Source of the DNA: Roseomonas alba
GTDB lineage: Bacteria > Pseudomonadota > Alphaproteobacteria > Acetobacterales > Acetobacteraceae
NCBI RefSeq assembly: GCF_019430885.1
Contig: NZ_JAHYBZ010000007.1
Coordinates: forward strand, 186,001-250,000
DNA length: 64,000 nt
Reading direction: 5' to 3'
The notes beneath the pieces are model-generated. The model ran no database searches, was not told where the DNA came from, and saw only the letters and a list, made by a program, of their open reading frames with translations. The translations under genes were made by a program, and so were the position numbers. Positions 43,192 to 50,996 of this stretch are shown here, piece by piece (the stretch's first letter is position 1; each line of letters starts with the position of its first letter).

Positions 43192-44595
43192 ATGGGAGTG
43201 TGGGAATATTTTCTAAGTAACCCGTACCTCCAAACCGGGCTTAGTTTTCGCCTGGGAATTATTTCTGTGCGCCCGCAAGTTCGTCAAGACGGTACGATAT
43301 CATTGCAGATTGGGTATGGGGGTGGCCTCCAGATTCAGGCGCGAGGTTCATTTTCTCTTTCTACTGCTGCGTGGAGCGGAGCGGCAGGGCTTGGTGTAGA
43401 CTTGGCTTCAGTGCTGCCGCCCGGAGTGCCATTATCTGAGCTGGAGGCGCCGTTAGGTAGAGGAAGCGCCTTCGTTGGCTTTTCCGCGATCGGTGTTGGT
43501 AGCACATACGACGATAATGTATACGTTCAGTTGACCGTAGGAAATACTCTTGGAGTTCCCCAATTCACGTCGGGTGGCGCGATCAATATACGGGCTCCAA
43601 CAGGTTATACATGGTCTCAGCTGCGCTCACTGATTGATGATCTCCCGACAGAGGCGCCCGGAGCCATCCCGTCGCCTGCGGATGGTGGGCCAGTGTACGA
43701 TCTGAGTGTTCCGCTTGAGGCCGCCGCCTACGAGACTGAACTCTTCCGTCGCATGGATGAGGCTGCGGCCCAAGGCTGGACGCCGAATATTACCTTTCCC
43801 AGCCACTGCTTCGTTGCCGGCACGCCCATCCTGATGGCCGATGGCACTGAACGCCCGATCGAGCAAATCCGTCCTGGTGACCTCGTTATGGCCTTCGATC
43901 CCGATACCGACCAAGGCCGCGGGGCACTGACGCCTAGACGCGTCACGCGCACATTCGAGAACGTCGCGCGGACCATCATCGATCTGCGCGGCCTGCGCGT
44001 GACGCCAGGCCATGTCTGCCTCACCGACAACGGCCACTTTGACACAATCACCGCCATTCTGATGCGCGATGCATGCCTTGTGGACCGAAATGGTGCATCA
44101 ATCCGGGCCCGCACAGGTGCGCCCCTGGGCACTACCGAGGACGTCATCGTGCGCGTGGCCTATACGGACCCGGCAAGTGGCGAGTCGTACACCTTCGCGG
44201 TCCGCGCCGGCATTCCTTGCGCCCGCCTCCACGGCCCCGATGATACCTTCACCTCCGCGAACCTCGCCGAGATGCTCAAGGCCAACGGTATTGCGATCCG
44301 TCCGGACGGCAAGTTCGTGCTATCCGGCGGTATCCTCGCCAGCGTCTGCGATTGGCCCGGTGCTGCCGGTCCGTGCGCCACAGCTGATCAGCAGAACTGG
44401 ATCGTCGTCGGTCCCGACGGGCGGCCGTTCATTCCAGAATGGATCGATGGCCTAGGGCGGAGCGCCGCCGCCGAATGCGCTGTCGACGAAAGTACCAGTT
44501 TGGTCGATGCTCAACATTCCTCCCTTCGTCTGGGAATGATTGGCAACGCCGTCGCCGTACTGCCTCGAATCGGGAGCGCCCTGGCCGCAGCATGA
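43192..44595 (+). CDS. Hint (hedgehog/intein) domain-containing protein
   Basis: 467 residues, excellent ribosome site AGGGAGA. Residues 1-200 are Gly/Ser-rich and beta-like (QDGTISLQIGYGGGLQIQA), family unknown, no signal peptide. The Hint domain starts at Cys206 (SHCFVAGTPILMADGTERPI, then IEQIRPGDLVMAFDP). Its block B motif is LRVTPGHVCLTDNGHF (Thr271, His274). This fold can self-cleave peptide bonds N-terminal to the Cys. About 190 residues follow with no recognisable domain. Codon use moves from AT-rich to GC-rich along the gene, suggesting a chimera. Hint domains occur in secreted and polymorphic-toxin proteins; the function here is unknown. Confidence 0.8.
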   Translation: MGVWEYFLSNPYLQTGLSFRLGIISVRPQVRQDGTISLQIGYGGGLQIQARGSFSLSTAAWSGAAGLGVDLASVLPPGVPLSELEAPLGRGSAFVGFSAIGVGSTYDDNVYVQLTVGNTLGVPQFTSGGAINIRAPTGYTWSQLRSLIDDLPTEAPGAIPSPADGGPVYDLSVPLEAAAYETELFRRMDEAAAQGWTPNITFPSHCFVAGTPILMADGTERPIEQIRPGDLVMAFDPDTDQGRGALTPRRVTRTFENVARTIIDLRGLRVTPGHVCLTDNGHFDTITAILMRDACLVDRNGASIRARTGAPLGTTEDVIVRVAYTDPASGESYTFAVRAGIPCARLHGPDDTFTSANLAEMLKANGIAIRPDGKFVLSGGILASVCDWPGAAGPCATADQQNWIVVGPDGRPFIPEWIDGLGRSAAAECAVDESTSLVDAQHSSLRLGMIGNAVAVLPRIGSALAAA

Positions 44596-44783
44596 CGACC
44601 TATTCTGCACCGCGTATACGGAATGACCGCCCATGCTATTCATTAGCGATTCGTCGCCTGCATGATGGGGAGCGTTTGTGCGTCGAGGGCACCAACGCTG
44701 TTCTCAAGATACCAGATACCAGGCCGCGAGGCTTTGGTGCCCCGGTGTGGTCCCAGTGAGCCGCCGCTGTTCGCCAGTTCCTG
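44596..44783. other. Gap between Hint gene and ABC exporter
   Basis: An ATG at 44592, overlapping the Hint stop, opens a 55-codon frame (MTTYSAPRIRNDRPCYSLAI onward) to 44759. It has no recognisable relatives and I leave it uncalled. No promoter or hairpin stands out. Confidence 0.3.
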
Positions 44784-44873
44784 GCTGAAGAAGGGGCCTC
44801 TACTCTGAAGCACGACCTGCTGCGGCAGTTCTTCGCCTATTACCGCCCCTGGAAGGGCCTGTTCCTCCTCGAC
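44784..44873. repeat. Right imperfect direct repeat flanking the insertion
   Basis: Partner of 42384-42473 at an exact 2,400-bp offset. The amidase-derived part is more degraded here (stretch 44794-44804). The ABC codons are GC-rich and in frame with the exporter, but the position of the old TTG start now reads CTG (44805). Confidence 0.85.
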
Positions 44874-44885
44874 TTCGGCTGCGCC

Positions 44886-46535
44886 GTGCTGTCGGGGCTG
44901 CTGGAGCTCGGCTTCCCCATGGCCGTGCGCGTCTTCGTGGACCACCTCCTGCCCGGCCAGAACTGGGGCCTGATCCTGGCCGCCGCCGCGGCGCTGATGA
45001 TGGTCTATCTGCTGAACGGCGCGTTGACGGCCATCGTGAACTACTGGGGCCACATGCTCGGCATCAACATCGAGACCGAGATGCGGCGCCGCGCCTTCGA
45101 CCACCTCCAGAAGCTGTCCTTCCGCTTCTACGACGAACAGAAGACCGGCCATCTGGTCGGCCGCATCACCAAGGATCTCGAGGAGGTGGGCGAAGTCGCC
45201 CATCATGGCCCCGAGGACCTCTTCATCGCGATCATGACCTTCATCGGCGCCTTCGTGCTGATGTTCATGGTCAATCCGACGCTCGCGCTGATCACCGCGC
45301 TGATCGTCCCGCCGGTCGCGATCGTCTCGACGCGCTTCGGTGCGCGGCTGACCAGCACTTGGCGGTCCATCTTCGGCAGCGTCGGCGCCTTCAACACCCG
45401 TATCGAGGAGAATGTCGGCGGTATCCGCGTGGTCCAGGCCTTCGCCAATGAGGAACACGAGCGCGCCCTGTTCGACCGGGACAATGCCGGGTATCGCGAC
45501 ACCAAGCTGCAGGGCTACCGGCTGATGGCGGCGTCCCTGTCGCTGTCCTACCTCGGCATGCGGCTGACCCAGATGGTGGTGATGGTCGCCGGCGCCTGGT
45601 TCGTGCTGCATGGCCAGCTCACCCCGGGCGACTTCGTCGGCTTCCTGCTGCTGGTCGGCGTCTTCTTCCGCCCGGTCGAGAAGATCAACGCGGTGCTGGA
45701 GACCTACCCGAAGGGCATCGCGGGCTTCCGCCGCTACCTGGAACTGCTCGCCACCCGCCCGGATATCGCCGACAAGCCGGGCGCGATCGCGGTCGGCTGC
45801 CTGCGCGGCGACATCCGCTATGAGGGCGTGCGCTTCGGCTACGATCCCGACCGCCCCGTGCTGCGCGGGATCGACCTCGCCATCGCGGCCGGCGAGACGA
45901 TCGCCTTCGTCGGCCCCTCCGGCGCCGGCAAGTCCACGCTGTGCTCGCTTCTGCCGCGCTTCTACGACGCCCAGGGCGGGCGCATCACCATCGACGGCAT
46001 CGACGTCCGTGACATGACGCTCGCCTCCCTGCGCGGGCAGATCGGCATCGTGCAGCAGGATGTCTTCCTCTTCGGCGGCACGCTGCGCGAGAACATCGCC
46101 TATGGCCGGCTCGACGCCACCGAGGCCGAGATCCGCGATGCCGCCCGCCGCGCCCGGCTCGACGCCATGATCGCCGAGCTGCCTGAAGGCCTCGACACCA
46201 TCGTCGGTGAGCGCGGGGTGAAGCTGTCGGGCGGGCAGAAGCAGCGCCTCGCCATCGCGCGCATCTTCCTCAAGAACCCACCCATCCTGATCCTGGACGA
46301 GGCGACCTCCGCCCTCGACACCGAGACCGAGCGCGCCATTCAGCAATCCCTGGCGGAGCTGTCGGAAGGCCGCACCACGCTGGTCATCGCCCATCGCCTC
46401 GCCACGATCCGCAATGCCGATCGCATCGTGGTGGTGGACCATGGCGGCATCGCGCAGCAGGGACGGCATGGGGAGCTGATCGCCGCAGGCGGCCCCTATC
46501 GCCGGCTGCAGGAGGCGCAGGACCTCGCCTCCTGA
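44886..46535 (+). CDS. ABC transporter, fused membrane and ATP-binding domains (MsbA-like)
   Basis: 549 residues from a GTG at 44886, the first conventional start. Homologous coding sequence continues upstream to 44805 (LKHDLLRQFFAYYRPWKG), where the ancestral start lies but is now CTG. Starting at 44886 trims the beginning of the first membrane helix. Six-helix exporter domain, then Walker A VGPSGAGKSTL, Q-loop GIVQQDVFLFGG, signature KLSGGQKQRLAIAR, Walker B ILILDEATSALD and H-loop VIAHRLAT. It acts as a homodimer in the inner membrane; substrate unknown. Whether the insertion impairs expression is uncertain; AAGAAGGGG lies 9 bp before the CTG. Confidence 0.85.
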   Translation: MLSGLLELGFPMAVRVFVDHLLPGQNWGLILAAAAALMMVYLLNGALTAIVNYWGHMLGINIETEMRRRAFDHLQKLSFRFYDEQKTGHLVGRITKDLEEVGEVAHHGPEDLFIAIMTFIGAFVLMFMVNPTLALITALIVPPVAIVSTRFGARLTSTWRSIFGSVGAFNTRIEENVGGIRVVQAFANEEHERALFDRDNAGYRDTKLQGYRLMAASLSLSYLGMRLTQMVVMVAGAWFVLHGQLTPGDFVGFLLLVGVFFRPVEKINAVLETYPKGIAGFRRYLELLATRPDIADKPGAIAVGCLRGDIRYEGVRFGYDPDRPVLRGIDLAIAAGETIAFVGPSGAGKSTLCSLLPRFYDAQGGRITIDGIDVRDMTLASLRGQIGIVQQDVFLFGGTLRENIAYGRLDATEAEIRDAARRARLDAMIAELPEGLDTIVGERGVKLSGGQKQRLAIARIFLKNPPILILDEATSALDTETERAIQQSLAELSEGRTTLVIAHRLATIRNADRIVVVDHGGIAQQGRHGELIAAGGPYRRLQEAQDLAS

Positions 46536-46601
46536 ATCCTTTCACGCGGCAACGCGTGTTCGATTGCCCGCGCGCCCGCCCGGTGCCACCTTGCCGCCGC
46601 C

Positions 46602-47531
46602 ATGCCCAGTCAGGACGCTATCCGCGCCGCCGCGGACCGTATCGCCCCCCATATCCGCCGCACCCCCGTCATCCGCCTCTCCCCGGCGGAAACCGGGCTC
46701 GAGAACCCGCTGACGCTGAAGCTCGAACTGCTTCAGGTCACCGGGTCCTTCAAGCCGCGCGGGGCCTTCAACCGGCTGCTCTCGGCCGACGTCCCGAAGG
46801 CCGGCGTCATCGCCGCCTCGGGCGGCAATCATGGGCTCGCCGTCGCGCATGCGGCCTCCGTCCTCGGCATCAAGGCCGAGATCTTCGTCCCCGAGATCAC
46901 CCCCGAGGCCAAGCGCGCCCGCATCACCGATGCCGGCGCCCAGCTCGTCGTCGGCGGGGCGAACTACAACGAGGCCCGCCTCGCCTCCGAGGCCCGTGCC
47001 GCCGAGACCGGCGCCCTCATGGTCCACGCCTATGACCAGGACGAAGTCCTCGCCGGCCAGGGCACCGTCGGCATGGAACTGGAGGCCGATGCCCCCGACC
47101 TGACCCATATCGTGGTCGCGGCGGGCGGCGGTGGGCTCTATGGCGGCATCGCCTCCTGGTATCGCGGCCGCGCCCAGATGGTGATCGCCGAACCCGAGGA
47201 ATGCCCGACCCTGTTCATGGCCGGCCTGGTGGGCCAGCCGGTCGACGTGCCCTCGGGTGGCGTCGCGGCGGACAGCCTGGGCGCGAAGCGCGTAGGTGAT
47301 CTGGCCTTCAACGTGATGCAGGAGGTCGGCGGCCGGTCGGTCGTGCTGCAGGACCAGGTGATCCGCAACGCGCAGCGCTGGCTGTGGGATCGCGTGCGCC
47401 TGATCGCCGAACCCGGCGGCGCCACGGCGCTCGCCGCCGTGCTGGGCGAGGCCTGGACCCCGCCCAAAGGTGCCCGGATCGGCGTGGTGGTGTGCGGGGC
47501 GAATTGCGACCCCGCAACCGTGGTGGGGTGA
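46602..47531 (+). CDS. Threonine/serine dehydratase (PLP-dependent)
   Basis: 309 residues, fold type II PLP enzyme. The PLP lysine is Lys51 in TGSFKPRGAFNRLL. The substrate loop is AASGGNHGLAVAHAAS, the phosphate-binding Gly-rich loop is VAAGGGGLYGG, and a conserved Cys is in VVVCGANCD. There is no C-terminal ACT regulatory domain, so it is of the catabolic or short type. It deaminates Thr/Ser to 2-oxoacids or may act as another ammonia-lyase or racemase of the same family. It follows the ABC gene by 66 bp. Confidence 0.88.
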   Translation: MPSQDAIRAAADRIAPHIRRTPVIRLSPAETGLENPLTLKLELLQVTGSFKPRGAFNRLLSADVPKAGVIAASGGNHGLAVAHAASVLGIKAEIFVPEITPEAKRARITDAGAQLVVGGANYNEARLASEARAAETGALMVHAYDQDEVLAGQGTVGMELEADAPDLTHIVVAAGGGGLYGGIASWYRGRAQMVIAEPEECPTLFMAGLVGQPVDVPSGGVAADSLGAKRVGDLAFNVMQEVGGRSVVLQDQVIRNAQRWLWDRVRLIAEPGGATALAAVLGEAWTPPKGARIGVVVCGANCDPATVVG

Positions 47532-47536
47532 GACGA

Positions 47537-47558
47537 AGCCGGTCCAGACGGACCGGCT
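47537..47558. terminator. Bidirectional hairpin
   Basis: AGCCGGTCC/GGACCGGCT (47537-47545, 47550-47558), a perfect 9-bp stem with loop AGAC, between the convergent stops of the dehydratase (47531) and the 11-mer repeat gene (47568). Confidence 0.7.
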
Positions 47559-47567
47559 CCGGCCCGC

Positions 47568-47921
47568 CTATTGCCGCTGCGCGGAACCGCCTTCGCCGGT
47601 CATGCGCTCGCCCTGCCGCGCCGTCCAATCTCCGGCGCCCTGCATCTGTTGCCCCGTCCAGCGCATGGCGCGACCAAGGGCGGACCCCGTCTCATCCGCG
47701 GCGCGTTCCAGCGCCCGGCCGGTCTGTTCCGCCCCGCGGTCGATGGCCGCGCCGGCACGCTCCCCGAAACCGGGCTGCCGCGCGGCATCAGCGGGCGCGG
47801 GTGCTGGCGCCGGGGCTGGCTCCACCACGCGCGGCGTGGGCGGAGGCAGGCTCCCGGCCTGCTGCGCGAGGACAGGCGCGACGGCCAGGGCGGCGAGGGC
47901 GGTGGCAAGAAGGAAGCGCAT
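47568..47921 (-). CDS. Exported protein with five 11-residue repeats
   Basis: 117 residues. A signal peptide (MRFLLATALAALAVAPVLAQ) precedes a Pro/Ala linker. Then come five consecutive 11-residue units at 56-66, 67-77, 78-88, 89-99 and 100-110, for example TGRALERAADE and TGSALGRAMRW. The 11-residue period gives an amphipathic right-handed-type helix, as in group 3 LEA proteins and apolipoproteins, which bind membranes or protect proteins. Paralogous to the next gene, with 78 bp between. No family name recognised; likely periplasmic. Confidence 0.75.
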   Translation of the reverse strand: MRFLLATALAALAVAPVLAQQAGSLPPPTPRVVEPAPAPAPAPADAARQPGFGERAGAAIDRGAEQTGRALERAADETGSALGRAMRWTGQQMQGAGDWTARQGERMTGEGGSAQRQ

Positions 47922-47999
47922 CGAAGCCTCCAGAGGGTCGATGGTGGGGTTGGTCCGGATACTCTCGTGTGCCCTCTTGGCAGGAAGCGGGCGACGGCG

Positions 48000-48233
48000 T
48001 CAGTTGCCGAACGCCCAGGTCCCGGCGCGGCGCAAACGCTCGCCGGTCCAGTTCGCCGCACGTTCCAGCGCCGACCCGGTGCGCTGGGCGCCACGTTCGA
48101 CGGCCGCGCCGGTGCGCTTGGCGCCGCGCTCGACCGCGCGTCCGGCCCGCTGCACGGCACCGTCCTGCGCCGCCGCTGCGGGCAGCGCCACAGCCGAGGC
48201 CATCAGACCGAGCATCCAGGCGCGACGTGTCAT
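48000..48233 (-). CDS. Exported protein with four 11-residue repeats
   Basis: 77 residues from the ATG at 48233. A signal peptide with Arg-Arg (TRRAWMLGLMASAVALPAAAAQ) is followed by four phased 11-mers at 30-40, 41-51, 52-62 and 63-73 (AGRAVERGAKR, TGAAVERGAQR, TGSALERAANW, TGERLRRAGTW). It is very basic where its paralogue at 47568 is mixed-charge. Together they look like a duplicated pair of small periplasmic amphipathic-helix proteins. Function not known. Confidence 0.75.
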   Translation of the reverse strand: MTRRAWMLGLMASAVALPAAAAQDGAVQRAGRAVERGAKRTGAAVERGAQRTGSALERAANWTGERLRRAGTWAFGN

Positions 48234-48264
48234 GCCCGGAATCTTGGCCCGCCGCAGCGGCCGG

Positions 48265-49227
48265 TCAAGAGTCGAGACGGATGCCGAGCTCACGGATCAG
48301 CGGCCGCCACAAGGCGTTCTCCGCGGCCACGAAGGCGTCGAATTCCGCGGGCGACCAGCCATTGGTCTGGATGCCGAGGCCCTTGGTGCGCTGCTGGACC
48401 TCGTCCGAGGCGACGGCGCGGACGAGTTCGGCATTCAGCCGGGCGATGATCGGCGCCGGGACCGCCTTGGGCACGCTGATCCCCTGCCAGCCGAAGGCGA
48501 CGGCATCGTAGCCGAATTCGCGCATGGTGGGCACGTCTGGGGCCTCGGCGGTGCGGGATTCGGTCAGGACGGCCAGGGCGCGGACGTGCCCGTCACGGAT
48601 GAAGGGCAGGCCGGTCGCGGTGTCGATCATCACCAGGTCCACATTGCCGGCGAGAAGGTCCTGCATTGCCGCCTGGCCGCCGCGATAGGGCACGTGCTCG
48701 GCGGCCAGGCCGGAGCGCCGCTTCACCAGTTCCATCGCCAGATGGTGCGGCGAGGCGACGGCCGGGCTGCCATAGGTCGGCGCCTGCGCCTGGCTCGCGG
48801 CGAGCAGCGTCGGAATATCGGCCCAGGGGGAATCCGCCCGACAAACGATGTAGAGCGGGAAACTGCCGATGAAGCCGACCCCGGTGAAGTCGCGGTCCGG
48901 ATCATAGGGCAGCCGGGCATACAGCGCGGGGTTGTAGACCAGGATGCCGTTGTCGACATGCATCCAGGTCAGCCCGTCGGCCGGGGCGCGCGCAGCGATC
49001 TCGCTGGCCAGCACGGCACCGCCGCCCGGGCGGTTCTCCACGACCACGTTCTGACCCAGGCGCGGGCCCATCTGGCTCGCCATCAGCCGGGCGAAGACGT
49101 CCGAGGGGCCGCCGGCCGGATAGCCCACCACCAGGCGCAGCGGACGATCGGGCCAGTTCGCCTCGGCCCGGGCCCCGCCCGCCATCATGGCGAACCCGGT
49201 TGCGACCGCGCCACGCCGTCCGATCAT
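48265..49227 (-). CDS. Bug/TctC family tricarboxylate-binding protein
   Basis: 320 residues from the ATG at 49227. The signal peptide ends MMAGGARAEA. Family blocks: LRLVVGYPAGGPSDVFARLM, VVVENRPGGGAVLASEIAA, EHVPYRGGQAAMQDLLAGN and VPTMREFGYDAVAF. Fifth member in the window, again without membrane components. It lies upstream of the 11-mer repeat genes on the same strand, with 31 bp between, so co-transcription is possible. Confidence 0.92.
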   Translation of the reverse strand: MIGRRGAVATGFAMMAGGARAEANWPDRPLRLVVGYPAGGPSDVFARLMASQMGPRLGQNVVVENRPGGGAVLASEIAARAPADGLTWMHVDNGILVYNPALYARLPYDPDRDFTGVGFIGSFPLYIVCRADSPWADIPTLLAASQAQAPTYGSPAVASPHHLAMELVKRRSGLAAEHVPYRGGQAAMQDLLAGNVDLVMIDTATGLPFIRDGHVRALAVLTESRTAEAPDVPTMREFGYDAVAFGWQGISVPKAVPAPIIARLNAELVRAVASDEVQQRTKGLGIQTNGWSPAEFDAFVAAENALWRPLIRELGIRLDS

Positions 49228-49333
49228 CGTCTCTGCCTTCCTGTCCGAGAGAGGCCGCCAATCTGGCGCCCACCGCAGGCCGCGCCAAGGCCCCCGCTGC
49301 CCGAAGCGCACCGAAGGCGCTATATGCGCGCGC

Positions 49334-49990
49334 ATGCCTGCCGCCTTCCTCCTCGCCCTCGGCCAGATCGGCGATCCGGCCTTCCGTCGGCCGCTGTTCC
49401 TCGGGATCCTCGGTGCCGCCGTGGCGCTGGCCCTGCTGATCTGGGGCGCGGTGGAAGCCGCTTCCTGGGCGGCGGGCGGGACGGGCTGGCTGTCCTGGCT
49501 GGCGCAGGCCGGGGGCGGCGCTGCCGGACTGCTGCTCGCCTGGTGGCTGTTCCTGCCGGTCGCCGCGGCCATCGCCGCGCAACTCGTGGAACCGGTCGCC
49601 GCGGCGGTCGAGCGCCGGTTTTACCCGTGGCTGCCGCCGGCCAGGGGCGCTTCTATCGCGGCACAGATCGCCTTCGGGCTGCGATTCGGCCTGAAGCTGC
49701 TGCTCCTGCAGATCCTGCTCGTGCCGATGCTGTTCGTTCCGCTGGTCGGCTTCATTCTCGCGCTGGTGATTTCCGCCTATGCGCTCGGCGCGGGGATGGT
49801 GTTGCAAACGGCGCTGCTGCGCATGGACATGCCGGCAGCGCGCATGGCCTGGGCACGAAACCGGCTGTCGGGCTGGGTTCTGGGGCTGGTCCTGGCGCTC
49901 ATGGCTCTCGTGCCGCTGCTGAATCTACTGATCCCGGTGCTCGGAACTGCGGCATCCGTACACATACTTCATAGATCCACGCGTCTGTGA
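49334..49990 (+). CDS. EI24 domain-containing (CysZ-like) membrane protein
   Basis: 218 residues with four to five hydrophobic segments (LGILGAAVALALLIWGAV, GLLLAWWLFLPVAAAIAA, LLLLQILLVPMLFVPLVGFILALVI, GLVLALMALVPLLNLLIPV). The pattern, with Phe/Arg-rich loop FAFGLRFGLK-like and YALGAGM, fits the EI24/CysZ family; CysZ imports sulfate in enterobacteria but most members are uncharacterised. It starts at the ATG at 49334 after a divergent promoter shared with the TctC gene. Confidence 0.8.
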   Translation: MPAAFLLALGQIGDPAFRRPLFLGILGAAVALALLIWGAVEAASWAAGGTGWLSWLAQAGGGAAGLLLAWWLFLPVAAAIAAQLVEPVAAAVERRFYPWLPPARGASIAAQIAFGLRFGLKLLLLQILLVPMLFVPLVGFILALVISAYALGAGMVLQTALLRMDMPAARMAWARNRLSGWVLGLVLALMALVPLLNLLIPVLGTAASVHILHRSTRL

Positions 49991-50097
49991 TCGCAGGATT
50001 CCTGGGGATAAGCCCGGTCGCGGCGTTGTGGCGGCCGAAGACGGCGTGCTAGCCCGGCGTGCCATTCGTCACGCTTAGGGAATCGAGGGAGTCTGCG

Positions 50098-50763
50098 ATG
50101 TCGCTGTTCCGCCGCAAGGACGAGCCCGCCACTGGCGCCACCGGGGGCGAGGGCGCGCCGACGACCATCCCGGCGGCGCGCGATCCGGATCTGGCCATGC
50201 CGCCCTTTCGCCCGGCCGGGATCACCACCCCGGTGAGCACCGCCGCACCGGCCGCCACCGGCCCCGTCGCGCCGAAGCCCAATTCGCCGCCCGCCGGCGC
50301 CGGCATGGCCCGCAGCGGCGCGCCGGCCCAGTCCGCCGCGCTGCGCACACCCACCCCTCGGCCGGAGACGGTCGAGCGTCGCACCCTGGTGGTCGGCAAG
50401 GGCATCAGCCTGCAGGGCACGGTGACCGAGGCCGAGCGCCTGGTCATCGAGGGCACGATGGAAAGCCAGCTCCTCCAGGCGCAGGAGCTGATCATCAGCC
50501 ATTCCGGCGTGTTCAAGGGCGAGGTCCAGGTTGAGGACGCCGAGATCGCCGGCGTCTTCGACGGCACGCTGACCGCCAATGGCAGCCTGACCATCCGCTC
50601 GACCGGCCGCGTGCTGGGTGTGGCGCGGTCGCGCCGCCTGTCGGTCGAGGATGGCGGGCAGCTCTCCGGCAAGATGGAGATGATCACCGAATCCTCTACG
50701 GCGCCGATCGCGCGCATGGCGCCTGCGCCCGCCCCCCGCAGCGCAGAGCCGGCCGAGGCCTGA
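50098..50763 (+). CDS. Bactofilin family cytoskeletal protein
   Basis: 221 residues from the ATG at 50098 (GAGGGAG upstream). Disordered Pro/Ala-rich N-terminus; DUF583 bactofilin core at about 95-195. It starts LVVGKGISLQGTVTEAERLVIEG and repeats short beta-helix turns (QELIISHSGVFKGEVQVEDAEIAGVFDGTL, SLTIRSTGRVLGVARS). Bactofilins polymerise without nucleotides on the membrane and organise cell-shape or stalk proteins. No M23 peptidase neighbour is present. Confidence 0.92.
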   Translation: MSLFRRKDEPATGATGGEGAPTTIPAARDPDLAMPPFRPAGITTPVSTAAPAATGPVAPKPNSPPAGAGMARSGAPAQSAALRTPTPRPETVERRTLVVGKGISLQGTVTEAERLVIEGTMESQLLQAQELIISHSGVFKGEVQVEDAEIAGVFDGTLTANGSLTIRSTGRVLGVARSRRLSVEDGGQLSGKMEMITESSTAPIARMAPAPAPRSAEPAEA

Positions 50764-50772
50764 CAAATCCAC

Positions 50773-50795
50773 GGAGAGGGGCGGTGCCCCTCTCC
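50773..50795 (+). terminator. GC hairpin after bactofilin, similar to the repeat-element end
   Basis: GGAGAGGGGC/GCCCCTCTCC with loop GGT, 10 bp after the bactofilin stop. The sequence is the same type of end hairpin as in the palindromic elements, so it may be a solo end serving as terminator. 50796-50990 shows nothing else. Confidence 0.6.
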
Positions 50796-50996
50796 GGCCA
50801 GCGAAGCCGCGTGGCGCCCCGGTCACGGGAGCGAGGGCCGTCGTGATCCCGTTCCTGACCTCGCCCGGAAGGGACCAGAGGTGGTCTGGCCTCTTGAGCG
50901 CGCTAGTTGCCGTGGCATTTGGCGGAGCACAGCTCGGTGAGCGGTCGCACACCTCGCCTACGGTCCGGACACATGCGCCGCATCGGACATCGATGT

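Larger units (their letters stand above)
42474..44783. mobile_element. Inserted foreign segment with AT-rich left half (Hint-protein island)
   Basis: About 2.3 kb between the direct repeats. From roughly 42580 to 43200 the DNA is strikingly AT-rich (runs such as TTTTTTAACC and AAAAAAAT) in an otherwise GC-rich window. It then shifts gradually to GC-rich within the Hint gene. No transposase, integrase or tRNA target is seen, so the mobilising mechanism is unknown. Confidence 0.7.

Noticed and set aside
43192..44595. Treating the Hint protein as an intein in a housekeeping gene
   Set aside because: There are no extein sequences of a known host protein around it, and the C-terminal His-Asn plus Cys/Ser/Thr junction of inteins is not evident.
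47470..49974. An 834-codon plus-strand frame across the 11-mer genes, TctC and EI24
   Set aside because: It overlaps four better-supported genes in other frames and shows only Arg/Pro/Ala-rich composition.
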